The notes: generated by a model from the sequence alone, not told the origin. Positions 42,399 through 51,923 are shown, numbered from the stretch's first letter. The stretch is DNA of 64,000 bases from Massilia niastensis DSM 21313 (GCF_000382345.1 NZ_KB908081.1:62001-126000), one strand, 5' to 3'. Numbers and translations: made by a program.

Positions 42399-44369
42399 TC
42401 AGGCGCGCGGGCGCTGGCGGTGGAAGACCAGCGGGCTGTAGGGCACGGCCGAGGGCGGCGGCGAGTTGAGGATGCCCGGCTTCATCGCGCCGACCACGTG
42501 CATCTCGCACGGCTTGCAGTCGAAGCGCAGGGTGTAGCGCTCGTCGCCGCTGACCAGGGTCATGGGTTCGGCGCGGACCTGGCCCTGCACGCCCTGGACG
42601 CCCTTGGCCTGCTTCGGGCACAGGTTGAACGAGAAGCGCAGGCAGTGCTTGGTGATCATCAGCGACACCTCGCCCGGCTCCTCGTGCGACTCGTAGGCGG
42701 CATCGATCAGCTGCACGCCATGCTTCCGGTAGAAGGCGCGCGCCTTCTCGTTGTAGACGTTGGCGAGATAACTGAGCTGGGTTTCCGGATAGCTGGCGCG
42801 CGGCTCCGCCGGCGCCTTGCGCGGCGGGCGCTCCCAGGCCGCCAGGCGCGCCGCCTCGTGGGCCGCGATGGCGTCGCGGCGCAGGGCGTTGATGCTTGCC
42901 GCCGGCACGAACCACGGCTGGTCGAGCGCGAGCTCGACCCGGCCGGCCTCGAACATCGTGTTGCCGAGCTTGGCCAGGCTGGCGCGCAGCGCGGCCTCGG
43001 CCTGGGCGGCCTGCTGGGCCGGCTGGAGGGCGATGTCGGCGCTGGTGTCGCTGGCGATGCCGTCTTCGTCGACGATCGACAGGCGCAGGCCGGTCGGATG
43101 CCCGGCCAGCAGCAGGTCGAGGCGCACCTTGCGCTCCGAGGACTTCTTGTTCAGGGCCGCTTCCCACTGGTGGTCGCGGTTGCGGTGGATGACCGTGCCG
43201 GCCTTGAATCCCGGCAGGGTGGCCAGCGCCTCGTTCGGGAACACGCGCCAGCGCTGGCCTTCCTCGTCCTCGCCCAGCTTCTCGGCGCGGTTGGCCTGGA
43301 TGCCGACCGTGGCGCGCTTGTGCATGTAGTTCAGGCCATCGCCGTTGGCCATCGGGGCGGTGGTCAGCAGGTCGAAGTGGTCGCCGCCCAGCCTGGTGAC
43401 CGTGCCCAGCTCCACGCCCACGTACTTGGGCGTATCGAAGGCGCCGATGTCCTGCTGGCGGCCCTGGGCGAAGTAGTCGGTGTGGCCGCGGTGGAAGTTC
43501 TTGTCGACGTCGGGGGTGAACTGCACGCGGGTCTCGCCGCTCGAGGCGCGCGTGAACCCGGGGCGGCGTTCGAGCAGCTCGTCCAGCAGCAGGCGGTAGT
43601 GGGCGGTGATGTTCTTCACGTAGCCCATGTCCTTGTAGCGGCCCTCGATCTTGAAGGAACGGATGCCGGCGTCGACCAGCGCTTCCAGGTTGCTGCTCTG
43701 GTCGTTGTCCTTCATCGACAGCAGATGCTTCTCGTAGGCCACCACGCGGCCCTGGCCGTCGCTGAGCGTGTAGGGCAGGCGGCAGGCCTGCGAGCAGTCG
43801 CCGCGGTTGGCGCTGCGGCCGGTGTCGGCGTGCGAGATGTAGCATTGGCCAGAGAAGGCCACGCACAGCGCGCCGTGGATGAAGTATTCGAGCGGGGTGT
43901 CGACCTCGGCGCGGATCTTGCGGATCTGCTCGACGGTCAGTTCGCGCGCCAGCACCAGCTGCGAGAAGCCGACGGCGCCCAGGAATTTCGCCTTCTCGAC
44001 GGTGCGGATGTCGCACTGGGTCGAGGCATGCAGCTGGATCGGCGGCAGGTCCATCTCGAGCAGGCCCATGTCCTGGACGATGAGGGCGTCCACGCCGGCG
44101 TCGTACAGCTGCCGGATCTGGCGGCGCGCGAGCTCGAGCTCGGAGTCGTGCATGATCGTGTTCATGGTGACGAAGATGCGCGCGCGGTAGCGGTGCGCGA
44201 ACTCGACCAGGCTGGCGATGTCCTCGAGCGGATTGCTGGCGTTGTGGCGGGCGCCGAAGGCCGGGCCGCCGATGTAGATCGCGTCGGCGCCATGGAGGAT
44301 GGCTTCGCGGGCGATCTCGGCGGTCTTGGCGGGCGCGAGCAGTTCGAGCTGGTGGTCGAGAAGGGACAT
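42399..44369 (-). CDS. rlhA: U32 family 23S rRNA cytidine hydroxylase RlhA-like
   Basis: A 656-residue U32 'peptidase' family protein of the length and layout of E. coli RlhA (YdcP), which makes 5-hydroxycytidine at C2501 of 23S rRNA. The TIM-barrel half carries LELLAPAKTAEIAREAIL, ADAIYIGG and the FIHGALCVAFSGQCYIS and ANRGDCSQACRLPY cysteines, candidate iron-sulfur ligands. The second half has SFKIEGRYKDMGYV and the DUF3656 region. C-terminal cysteines (HCLRFSFNLCPK, CKPCEMH) form the extension found in RlhA-type members. AAAGGA lies before the ATG. Assignment of the exact rRNA site is by homology. Confidence 0.85.
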   Translation of the reverse strand: MSLLDHQLELLAPAKTAEIAREAILHGADAIYIGGPAFGARHNASNPLEDIASLVEFAHRYRARIFVTMNTIMHDSELELARRQIRQLYDAGVDALIVQDMGLLEMDLPPIQLHASTQCDIRTVEKAKFLGAVGFSQLVLARELTVEQIRKIRAEVDTPLEYFIHGALCVAFSGQCYISHADTGRSANRGDCSQACRLPYTLSDGQGRVVAYEKHLLSMKDNDQSSNLEALVDAGIRSFKIEGRYKDMGYVKNITAHYRLLLDELLERRPGFTRASSGETRVQFTPDVDKNFHRGHTDYFAQGRQQDIGAFDTPKYVGVELGTVTRLGGDHFDLLTTAPMANGDGLNYMHKRATVGIQANRAEKLGEDEEGQRWRVFPNEALATLPGFKAGTVIHRNRDHQWEAALNKKSSERKVRLDLLLAGHPTGLRLSIVDEDGIASDTSADIALQPAQQAAQAEAALRASLAKLGNTMFEAGRVELALDQPWFVPAASINALRRDAIAAHEAARLAAWERPPRKAPAEPRASYPETQLSYLANVYNEKARAFYRKHGVQLIDAAYESHEEPGEVSLMITKHCLRFSFNLCPKQAKGVQGVQGQVRAEPMTLVSGDERYTLRFDCKPCEMHVVGAMKPGILNSPPPSAVPYSPLVFHRQRPRA

Positions 44370-44464
44370 GGGAGCATTCCTTTGGATCGAAGCCCGGAAT
44401 TATAGCCAGAACAAGCCTGCAAGTCAGCCCGCGCGCCGCCTGCCGTGGCGTTCCCGCCGCTGCT

Positions 44465-47245
44465 TCAGCGCGCCCCGGCCGCCGGCGCCGCGTCCGGGAT
44501 GTGTTCCAGCAAGGACACCGCCTCGCGCTGGTCGAGGCTGGGGCGTCCCGCCGGGAAGCGCTTGAGGACGGCGGCAAGCTGGTCCATGCTTTCGGCAGCC
44601 CTCGGCGTGGCGTACCACCAGTGGGCGCGCGTGATCGCGGTGCGCAACAGCCAGGCCAGCGCTCCTTGCGCCTCGGCAATTGCCGCGGCCTCGTCGAGCA
44701 CCTCTTCCGCTTGCCGCAGCGACTTGCCGTTGGCCAGCATCCAGATCGCCTTCTGGCGGGTCAGCTCGGCGGCGCACCAGCCGGACACCCCACGGCCGAC
44801 ACGGGCGAAGTCAAGCGGCCCCGCCACCTGCGGCGCCAGCGTGAAGAAGGTCTCCGCCTGCGGGCCGGGCGAGAGCGACGCCATTTCGCCGGCGCGCATG
44901 CCGCCCTGCAGGGCCTTGTACAGCCGGGCCCAGGACTGCCACTGCTTCAGGCCGTTCCTGTGCGAGCGCTCGTACAGCAGGTCGGCGTAGAGCGCGGCGG
45001 CGGGCTGCTCGCCATTCCAGAACGCGACCGGGCAGGCGCAGATCGACAGGGCCAGGCACAGGGAGATCGGGTGGTCGATCTCGAGTGCGCGGTCGACGCT
45101 TTCCGCCCCGAACGCCGCCGCTTCCTCGCTGTAGCCGGACAGCCAGCGGATGCGCGACTGCAGGGCGGCCGCGGCCACCTGCTGGTCGTACTGCACGCCG
45201 CTGTAGCGGGTGTTCTGGTGCGGTGCGCGCGGCTGGCGGTACAGGCGCTCGGCATGGAAGCGCGCACGCTGCTGTTCGCCGTGGAAGTGCAGGGTCAGCG
45301 CCATGGTGCGGTCATACAGGATGTCGGCGACGCGCGAGCGGTTTCGGGTGCGGTAGGGCGCGTACACGTGGCTGAGCGCCAGCGCCTGCGCATAGTTGCC
45401 CTGCATGACGTAACTCACGCAGATGCCGCTATAGGTGCGCGCCTGTTCGATCCCGTTGCCGAGCGCGCGCGCCAGTTCATAGGCGCGCGCGAAGGCGGCG
45501 ACGACGTCCTCGTAGGGACAGTTCAGGTGGAACAGGGCATTGCCCAGGCTCGACTGCAGCGCCATCTCGGTGGCCGCGTCGGCGGCGAAGGGCAGGGCGC
45601 GCTGCACCAGCACGCGCTGCTCCTCGAGCAGGGACAGCTCGCTCCACAACAGCGCGGAGGCGCTGGCCAGGCGCACGCCGAGCTCGTGATCGCCGTCCTC
45701 GCCGAAACTCCAGTTCAGCGCCAGCCGCACATCCGCCACCCGCTTGGCGTAGCGCGCCTGCCAGCGCTTGGCGTCGAGCAGCTCCCAGTCGGCGTGCGCC
45801 TCGGCCGCCAGGTCGAGGCTGCGCAGCGCATGGGCGTGGCGGACGCAGGCGACTTCGCCGGCCTGCGCCAGGCGCTCGGCGGCATAGCTGCGGGTGGTCT
45901 CGAGCATCCGGTAATCGACGTCGCGGCCATCGCTTTCGCAGACCAGCAGGGACTTGGCGGCAAGGTTGAACAGCAGCGCGGGATCGAAATCGGCGGCGCC
46001 GGCCGGGTTGGCGCCGCTGACGGCGCGCGCGCAGTCCACGGTGAAGCTGCCGGCATACACCGACAGGTAGCGCAGCATGCGCTGCTCGGCGGGTTCGAGC
46101 AGCGCGTAGCTCCAGTCGAGCACCGCGCGCAGCGTCTGGTGGCGCGGGTCGCCGAAGCGGCGGCTGCCCGACAGCAGGGCCAGGCAATCGTCCAGGCCGG
46201 AAGCGACGCCTTGCAGGCCCAGCACCTGGACGCGCGCGGCCGCCAGTTCGATCGCGAGCGGGAGGCCGTCCAGCCGGCGGCAGATGTTCGCCATCAGGAG
46301 CACCTCGTCCGAGCGCACCAGTCCGGCGCCGAGCGCGCCGGCGGCGCATTCGGCGAACAGGCCGAGCGCACTGAACTCCGACAGCGCCCAGGCGCCGAGC
46401 GGCGTGTCCGGCTCCGGCACGGTGAGCGGCGCCAGGCGATGCACCCGCTCCCCCGGCAGGCCGAGGGCTTCGCGGCTGGTCGCGAACACCTTGAGGCCGC
46501 GCGTCACGCACAGCAGGTCGGCCAGCAGGTGGGCCACCGGCGCGGCCAGGTGCTCGCAGCTGTCGACGATCAGCAGCAGGCGGCGCGAACGCAGGTGTGC
46601 GCAGATGCTGGCCAGCGGATCGTCCGACAGCACCTTCAGTTGCAGCGCCGAGGCCAGGGTGCTGGTGATCAGGGCCGGATCGGTGACGGCCCCCAGGTCG
46701 AGCAGGCAGACGCCATCGGGGAAGCTGGCGGCGGCCTGCCGGGCCGCCAGCAGCGCCACCGTGGTCTTGCCGATCCCGCCGGGGCCGACGATCGTCACCA
46801 GCCGGCTGTCGCCGAGTTCGCCAGCCAGCGCGGCCAGCGCGCCCGCGCGGCCGATGACGCGCGGCGCCAGGCGTCGGTCGGAGGGGAATAGCGGGGCCGG
46901 CGCGGGCCGGAAGGCGGCGGCGTCGCCGTGGGTCACCGGCGCCACGAAGCTGTAGCCGCGGCCGGCGATGTTCTCGATGTGGCGGCCGCCGGCATCGTCG
47001 TCCAGCGCCTTGCGCAGCGCGCTGACGTGCACCCGCAGGTTCGATTCCTCGACACAGCTGCGCGGCCAGGCGCGCGCGATCAGCTCGTCCTTGCCGACCA
47101 CTTCCCCGGCGCGTTCGAGCAGGATGGTCAGGATGTCGAAGGCGCGGCTTCCGAGCGGAACCGGATGGCCGTCCTTGAGCAGTACCCGCCGCACGGGAAG
47201 CAGCTCGAAGGGGCCGAACGTGAAAGTCGAAATATCGTGATCCAT
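44465..47245 (-). CDS. Large winged-helix transcriptional regulator with NTPase and TPR-like domains
   Basis: A 926-residue regulator. Residues 1-105 form an OmpR-type winged-helix DNA-binding domain (FGPFELLPVRRVLL, then a recognition region ending AGRGYSFVAP). An NB-ARC/STAND-type ATPase follows (about 130-430), with Walker A GPGGIGKTT, a Walker-B-like LLLIVDSCEHL and the sensor FATSREALGLPGE. The rest is alpha-helical, TPR-like. Proteins of this design usually respond to a small molecule or protein bound by the helical region. It is divergent from the LacI gene with 335 bp between; its targets are unknown. Confidence 0.88.
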   Translation of the reverse strand: MDHDISTFTFGPFELLPVRRVLLKDGHPVPLGSRAFDILTILLERAGEVVGKDELIARAWPRSCVEESNLRVHVSALRKALDDDAGGRHIENIAGRGYSFVAPVTHGDAAAFRPAPAPLFPSDRRLAPRVIGRAGALAALAGELGDSRLVTIVGPGGIGKTTVALLAARQAAASFPDGVCLLDLGAVTDPALITSTLASALQLKVLSDDPLASICAHLRSRRLLLIVDSCEHLAAPVAHLLADLLCVTRGLKVFATSREALGLPGERVHRLAPLTVPEPDTPLGAWALSEFSALGLFAECAAGALGAGLVRSDEVLLMANICRRLDGLPLAIELAAARVQVLGLQGVASGLDDCLALLSGSRRFGDPRHQTLRAVLDWSYALLEPAEQRMLRYLSVYAGSFTVDCARAVSGANPAGAADFDPALLFNLAAKSLLVCESDGRDVDYRMLETTRSYAAERLAQAGEVACVRHAHALRSLDLAAEAHADWELLDAKRWQARYAKRVADVRLALNWSFGEDGDHELGVRLASASALLWSELSLLEEQRVLVQRALPFAADAATEMALQSSLGNALFHLNCPYEDVVAAFARAYELARALGNGIEQARTYSGICVSYVMQGNYAQALALSHVYAPYRTRNRSRVADILYDRTMALTLHFHGEQQRARFHAERLYRQPRAPHQNTRYSGVQYDQQVAAAALQSRIRWLSGYSEEAAAFGAESVDRALEIDHPISLCLALSICACPVAFWNGEQPAAALYADLLYERSHRNGLKQWQSWARLYKALQGGMRAGEMASLSPGPQAETFFTLAPQVAGPLDFARVGRGVSGWCAAELTRQKAIWMLANGKSLRQAEEVLDEAAAIAEAQGALAWLLRTAITRAHWWYATPRAAESMDQLAAVLKRFPAGRPSLDQREAVSLLEHIPDAAPAAGAR

Positions 47246-47580
47246 GCAATAAGCGCCAAAGCGGGTGCGACCGGGAGGCGCATTGATGGCCTGGGCGCTC
47301 CGGTTGCCTTTGTAAACAGCAATAGTTTAGCGTAAGTACACGCTTCATCGGGGGAAGTTCACAACGTTTAACAGCCGCGTACCCAAACTGCATGGATGGC
47401 CGGGGTGCTATCGATGTCATCGGGCCGCGGGGAACGGCGTGTTAGCGCAAACGCCTGTCCCGGGAAATCGATTTCGCCCGCATTTCCGGAGAGCGCCAGG
47501 CGCGGCCGGCGTGCTGCTTTCATTCCTGTAACTGTGCTAACATAGTTCAAACAATCAGCGTCGACAGGAAAGCGCGAAAC
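47246..47580. other. Divergent intergenic region between two regulators
   Basis: 335 bases between the STAND regulator and the LacI gene. The only structured site seen is the imperfect palindrome at 47530-47547. No RNA gene, repeat or small frame with a ribosome-binding site was recognised. Confidence 0.5.
47530..47547. promoter_or_regulatory. Imperfect palindrome upstream of the LacI gene
   Basis: AACTGTG-CTAA-CATAGTT, two 7-base arms with one mismatch around a 4-base centre, 33 bases before the LacI start codon. The geometry (7-4-7) equals that of the palindrome before xylX, but the arms differ, so autoregulation by the same protein is only a possibility. Confidence 0.4.
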
Positions 47581-48693
47581 ATGACGAAACCCAAATACGA
47601 GGCCATCCGCGAGGAAGCAGAGCGCGGCAAGCCGACCATGGTCGACGTCGCCAAGCTGGCCGGGGTCTCCGCGATGACGGTGTCGCGTGTCATGAACGGC
47701 AAGGGGCTGGTGCGCGAGAGCACCCGGCGCAAGGTCGCCGAGGCGGTCGCGGCCCTGAACTACACCCCCAACCAGGAGGCGCGCAATCTTGCCGGCTCCA
47801 AGCCGATCCGCGTCGGTTTCCTGTACAGCAACCCGAGCGCCGCCTACCTGAGCGAATTCCTGGTCGGCCTGCTGACCCAGTCCGGTCTCAACAATGTCCA
47901 GCTGTTCGTCGAAAAATGCGAGGCCGGCGAACAGGAAGCCGAACAGGCGCTGCGCCTGATCGAGAACGGCCTGGACGGCATCATCCTGCCGCCGCCGCTG
48001 TGCGACAGCGAGGCGGTGCTCAGCTGCATCAACGAGGCCGAGATCCCGGCCGTGGTGGTGGCCTGCGGCCTGCCCGACGCGCGCGTGGGTGCGGTCAGCA
48101 TCGACGACTACGACGCCGCCTACCGCATGACGCGGCACCTGATCGCCCTGGGCCACCAGCGCATCGGCTTCGTGGTCGGCCATCCGAACCAGACCGCCAG
48201 CGCGCGCCGCCTGGCGGGCTATCGCGCCGCCATTGCGGAGAAGGGCGCCGACGCGTCCGAGGAACTGGTGGTGCAGGGCATGTTCACCTACCGTTCCGGC
48301 CTCGACGCCGCCGAACTCCTGCTGTCGCTCGGCGAGCGTCCGACCGCGATCTTCTGCAGCAACGACGACATGGCCGCCGCCACGGTGGCGGTCGCGCACC
48401 GGCTGGGCCTGGACGTGCCCGGCGACCTGACCGTCACCGGCTTCGACGACACGGCCCTGGCCACCACCATCTGGCCCGAGCTGACCACGGTGCGCCAGCC
48501 GATCGCCGGCATGGCGCGCGAAGCGGTGCAATCGCTGGTGCGGCGCGTGCGCGCCATGCGCGAAGGCGAAGCGGCCGAGCCGGAACAGATCCGCATGGAT
48601 TCCGAACTGGTGCGGCGCCAGTCCGACGCCGCGCCGCGCAACCGGCCGCCCGCACGGCTGCCGGCCACGCCCGCCAGGCGCTCCCACGCCTGA
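47581..48693 (+). CDS. LacI-family transcriptional regulator of the xylose operon
   Basis: A 370-residue repressor. The N-terminal LacI helix-turn-helix (MVDVAKLAGVSAMTVSRVMN, residues 20-39) and hinge (YTPNQEARNLAG) precede a periplasmic-binding-protein-like sensor (GFLYSNPSAAYLSEFLVGLL through AIFCSNDDMAA and VTGFDDTALA). The last 30 residues are a Pro/Arg/Ala-rich tail. It stands directly upstream of xylX, on the same strand, with a new promoter and palindrome between them, so it most likely controls that operon in response to xylose or an intermediate. The effector is inferred. Confidence 0.92.
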   Translation: MTKPKYEAIREEAERGKPTMVDVAKLAGVSAMTVSRVMNGKGLVRESTRRKVAEAVAALNYTPNQEARNLAGSKPIRVGFLYSNPSAAYLSEFLVGLLTQSGLNNVQLFVEKCEAGEQEAEQALRLIENGLDGIILPPPLCDSEAVLSCINEAEIPAVVVACGLPDARVGAVSIDDYDAAYRMTRHLIALGHQRIGFVVGHPNQTASARRLAGYRAAIAEKGADASEELVVQGMFTYRSGLDAAELLLSLGERPTAIFCSNDDMAAATVAVAHRLGLDVPGDLTVTGFDDTALATTIWPELTTVRQPIAGMAREAVQSLVRRVRAMREGEAAEPEQIRMDSELVRRQSDAAPRNRPPARLPATPARRSHA

Positions 48694-48811
48694 CCGGCCG
48701 CGCGGCCCGCGCCCGCCGTCTTCTTTCCTCCTGCGCTGTGACGTCCGCAACACACTTGCGGCCGTGCCTGCCGTCTTTGTTTCCCCATCTGCCGCAGCGC
48801 CCAATATTCCA

Positions 48812-48841
48812 TTGACAATGCTCGGTGGCCCCGTTTAGACT
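48812..48841 (+). promoter_or_regulatory. Sigma-70 promoter of the xyl operon
   Basis: TTGACA at 48812-48817 and TAGACT at 48836-48841, spacing 18. Predicted start near 48848, giving a leader of about 165 bases before xylX. Confidence 0.65.
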
Positions 48842-48852
48842 GAAATGGTTGC

Positions 48853-48870
48853 GATAACATTTCTGTTATC
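48853..48870. promoter_or_regulatory. Perfect palindrome, candidate LacI-type operator
   Basis: GATAACA-TTTC-TGTTATC, a perfect 7-4-7 palindrome. It begins about five bases after the predicted transcription start of the xyl operon, where a bound repressor would block polymerase. The adjacent LacI gene product is the obvious candidate. Confidence 0.7.
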
Positions 48871-48916
48871 AGAATGTTTGGGGGGGCGGACAGGGCAAGG
48901 ATGCCGGCGTCCGGCC

Positions 48917-48935
48917 CGCGCCACGATGTGGCGCG
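48917..48935 (+). other. Hairpin in the xyl operon leader
   Basis: CGCGCCAC-GAT-GTGGCGCG, an 8-bp stem with a 3-base loop in the untranslated leader, about 75 bases before xylX. It has no T-run, so it may affect RNA stability rather than termination. Confidence 0.45.
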
Positions 48936-49011
48936 TCGACGCTGGCATATTCACAACGTTTTGCAGGCCAGGGGCCCCGATCCGGGCGATGGCGATACCG
49001 AGAGAGACAAC

Positions 49012-50211
49012 ATGACCGCATTCCAAGCCGAGATGCTGCCCGAGGACCTCGGGCAGGCACTGATGGTGGGCCGCGTCTGGCGCGCCGCGCCGGTCGATGG
49101 CCCGGCCGTGGTCGCCGTACGCGGCGGCCGCCTGGTGGACATCACCCGCCACGCCGCCACCGTGGCCGACCTGTTCGAACACGAGCGCGACCAGCTGCTG
49201 GCGATCGTGCGCGAGGCCGAGGGCGAGGACCTGGGTCCGGCCGCCGCCCTGGTCGAAGCGGCCGCCGCCGGCCAGGCGGGCGCCTTGCGCCTGCTCGCGC
49301 CCTGCGACCTGCAGGCGATCAAGGCCTGCGGCGTGACCTTCGCCGTCAGCCTGCTGGAGCGCGTGATCGAGGAGCAGGCCAAGGGCGATCCGGCGCGCGC
49401 CAGCGCGCTGCGCCAGCAGCTGCAGGCCTCGATCGGCGGCAACCTGTCCGAGATCGCGCCGGGTTCGGAGGCCGCGCTGCGCCTCAAGGCCGAGCTGCAG
49501 GAACGCGGCCTGTGGTCGCAGTACATGGAAGTGGGCATCGGCCCGGACGCCGAGGTGTTCACCAAGTCGCAGCCGATGTCGGCCGTCGGCCATGGCGCTG
49601 ATGTCGGCCTGCATCCATCCTCGCACTGGAACAATCCGGAGCCGGAGATCGTCCTGGCCGTGAACAGCCGCGCCGAAGTCGTGGGCGCCACCCTGGGCAA
49701 CGACGTCAACCTGCGCGACATCGAGGGCCGCAGCGCGCTCCTGCTGGGCAAGGCCAAGGACAACAACGGTTCCTGCGCGATCGGCCCCTTCATCCGCCTG
49801 TTCGACGCCGGATTCGGCATCGACACGCTGCGCCAGCTCGAACTGCGCATGCTGATCGAAGGCGCGGACGACGGCTTCGCGCTCGAAGGCAGCAGCCGCA
49901 TGCGCGAGATCAGCCGCGATCCGCTCGACCTGGTGGCCCAGACCTGCGGCGCCCACCACCAGTATCCGGACGGCTTCATGCTCTTCCTCGGCACCATGTT
50001 CTCGCCGATCAAGGACCGCGACGCGGCGGGCGGCGGCTTCACCCATCACGCGGGCGACCGCGTCAGTATTTCCACCCCTTCGCTGGGCACCCTGGTCAAC
50101 CGCGTCCAGCGCAGCGACCGGATCGCGCCGTGGACCTTCGGGGTGCGCGCCCTGTACCGCAACCTGGCCCGGCGCGGCCTGGCGGCGGCCGCGGACGTTC
50201 GCAGCGCGTGA
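49012..50211 (+). CDS. xylX: 2-keto-3-deoxy-D-xylonate dehydratase (FAH superfamily, XylX)
   Basis: Converts 2-keto-3-deoxyxylonate to 2-oxoglutarate semialdehyde, the fourth step of the Weimberg pathway. The 399-residue length and place in the operon match Caulobacter XylX. The C-terminal fumarylacetoacetate-hydrolase-like domain has EVGIGPDAEVFTKSQPMSAV, the metal-site region NNPEPEIVLAVN and GNDVNLRDIEGRSALLLGKA. GAGAG lies before the ATG at 49012; the frame is open further upstream but overlaps the leader. First gene of xylXBCDFGH. Confidence 0.9.
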   Translation: MTAFQAEMLPEDLGQALMVGRVWRAAPVDGPAVVAVRGGRLVDITRHAATVADLFEHERDQLLAIVREAEGEDLGPAAALVEAAAAGQAGALRLLAPCDLQAIKACGVTFAVSLLERVIEEQAKGDPARASALRQQLQASIGGNLSEIAPGSEAALRLKAELQERGLWSQYMEVGIGPDAEVFTKSQPMSAVGHGADVGLHPSSHWNNPEPEIVLAVNSRAEVVGATLGNDVNLRDIEGRSALLLGKAKDNNGSCAIGPFIRLFDAGFGIDTLRQLELRMLIEGADDGFALEGSSRMREISRDPLDLVAQTCGAHHQYPDGFMLFLGTMFSPIKDRDAAGGGFTHHAGDRVSISTPSLGTLVNRVQRSDRIAPWTFGVRALYRNLARRGLAAAADVRSA

Positions 50212-50242
50212 ACCGCACACCATCAAACCACCTGAGAATCCC

Positions 50243-51046
50243 ATGTCCGACACTTCCCAACAAGACCTGATCTACGCGGTCTATCCCGACCTCGCCGGCA
50301 AGCGCGTCGTCGTCACCGGCGGCGGCAGCGGCATCGGCGCCGAGCTGGTCGCCGCCTTCGCCGGGCAGGGCGCCCGCGTCTGGTTCCTCGACATCGCCGA
50401 GGAGGCCGGGCGCGCCCTGGCCGCCTCCCTGGCTGAATCGGTCGACGGTCCGCGCCACGCCCCGCGCTTCATCAAGTGCGACCTGACCGACCTGGCGGCG
50501 CTCAAGGCGGCCTTCGAGGACATCGAGGGGGAAGCCGGCGGCGTCGACATCCTGCTGAACAATGCGGCCAACGACGACCGCCACGACATCGAGGAGGTGA
50601 CCCCGGCCTATTGGGAAAACCGGATGAACGTCAACCTGCGCCACCAGTTCTTCTGCTCCCAGGCCGTGATCCCGGGCATGAAGAAGCAGGGCGATGGCGT
50701 GATCCTGAACTTCGGCTCGATCTCCTGGCACCTGCCGCACACCGAGCTGTCGCTGTACATGACCGCCAAGGCCGCAATCGAAGGCATGACGCGCGGGATG
50801 GCGCGCGACCTCGGCAAGTACGGCATCCGCGCCAGCACCGTGGTCCCGGGCGCCGTGCGCACCCCGCGCCAGCAGGCCCTGTGGCACACGCCGGAAGAGG
50901 AAGCGCGCATCCTGGCGGGCCAGTGCCTCCCGGCGCGGGTCGAGATGCAGGACGTGGCCGCGCTGTCGCTGTTCCTGGCCTCGAGCAATGGACGCCGCTG
51001 CAGCGGCCGCGAATACTTCGTCGACGCGGGCTGGTACGGCGCATGA
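50243..51046 (+). CDS. xylB: D-xylose 1-dehydrogenase (SDR, XylB)
   Basis: Oxidises D-xylose to xylonolactone with NAD. It is a 267-residue SDR: TGGGSGIG cofactor loop, Asp after the second strand (FLDIAEEAG) favouring NAD, NNAANDDRH, and a catalytic region NFGSISWHL with LYMTAKAAIEG. The patches NDDRH, MNVNLRH, GSISWHL and VDAGWYG closely match Caulobacter XylB, which supports D-xylose over L-arabinose. The stop overlaps the xylC start (ATGA). Confidence 0.9.
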   Translation: MSDTSQQDLIYAVYPDLAGKRVVVTGGGSGIGAELVAAFAGQGARVWFLDIAEEAGRALAASLAESVDGPRHAPRFIKCDLTDLAALKAAFEDIEGEAGGVDILLNNAANDDRHDIEEVTPAYWENRMNVNLRHQFFCSQAVIPGMKKQGDGVILNFGSISWHLPHTELSLYMTAKAAIEGMTRGMARDLGKYGIRASTVVPGAVRTPRQQALWHTPEEEARILAGQCLPARVEMQDVAALSLFLASSNGRRCSGREYFVDAGWYGA

Positions 51047-51918
51047 ACACGACTGCACCGGACTGCCTGTGGGAAATCAAGGCGACGCTGGGCGAGGGCG
51101 TGCTGTGGCATGCCGCCACGCGCCAGGTCTGGTTCGTCGACATCAAGGAGCGGCGCATCCACTGCTGCGAGGCCGATGGCCGCAACCGCCGCAGCTGGCA
51201 TGCGCCGGGACAGGTGAGTTTCATCGTGCCCGCGGCCGACGGCGGCTTCGTCTGCGCACTGGAAGATGGCCTGTACCGCTTCATCGAGACGCGTGGCGAA
51301 TTCGTCCCGCTGGCGAAGATCGAGGCCGAGGAGCACGGCAACCGCTTCAATGACGGCCATGTCGACGCCGCGGGCCGCCTGTGGTTCGGCTCGATGGACG
51401 ACAGCGAAGAACAGGCGCGCGGCGCCCTGTACCGCTTCGACGGCCGCCTCGTGCGCCGCATGGACGAGGATTATGTGATCACCAACGGTCCCGCCGTCAG
51501 CCCGGACGGCCGCACCCTTTATCATACCGACACGCTGGCGCGGCGCATCTACGCCTTCGACCTGCTGCCGGACGGCGGCCTGGCGCACAAGCGCGTGTTG
51601 GTCGAGCTGGAAGGCGGCGGCTACCCGGACGGAATGGCGGTCGACGCCGAAGGGCACCTGTGGGTCGCGACCTTCGGGGGCTGGCGCATCGACCGCTTCG
51701 ACACCCAGGGACGCAAGCTGGGGGAGGTACGCTTCCCCTGCGCGAATATCACCAAGCTGGCTTTCGGCGGCGACGACCTGCGCACGGTGTACGTGAGCAG
51801 CGCGCGCAAGGGCTTGTCCGCCGCGCAGCTGGCCACGCAGCCGCTCGCGGGCGGGCTGTTCACGTTCCGCGCCGATGTGCCGGGACTGCCGCAGCACGCG
51901 CTGCGGCTGCAGGAGTAA
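51043..51918 (+). CDS. xylC: Xylono-lactonase (SMP-30/gluconolactonase family, XylC)
   Basis: Hydrolyses xylonolactone to xylonate. A 291-residue six-bladed beta-propeller of the SMP-30 family. The metal site is built from Glu in TLGEGVLWH, Asn in HGNRFNDGHVD, Asn in ITNGPAVSPDG and Asp in GGYPDGMAVDAEG, all present. GRLWFGSMD and ANITKLAFGG are family hallmarks. It has no signal peptide, so it acts in the cytoplasm. Translationally coupled to xylB by a 4-base overlap; xylD follows after 5 bases. Confidence 0.93.
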   Translation: MNTTAPDCLWEIKATLGEGVLWHAATRQVWFVDIKERRIHCCEADGRNRRSWHAPGQVSFIVPAADGGFVCALEDGLYRFIETRGEFVPLAKIEAEEHGNRFNDGHVDAAGRLWFGSMDDSEEQARGALYRFDGRLVRRMDEDYVITNGPAVSPDGRTLYHTDTLARRIYAFDLLPDGGLAHKRVLVELEGGGYPDGMAVDAEGHLWVATFGGWRIDRFDTQGRKLGEVRFPCANITKLAFGGDDLRTVYVSSARKGLSAAQLATQPLAGGLFTFRADVPGLPQHALRLQE

Positions 51919-51923
51919 AAAGG

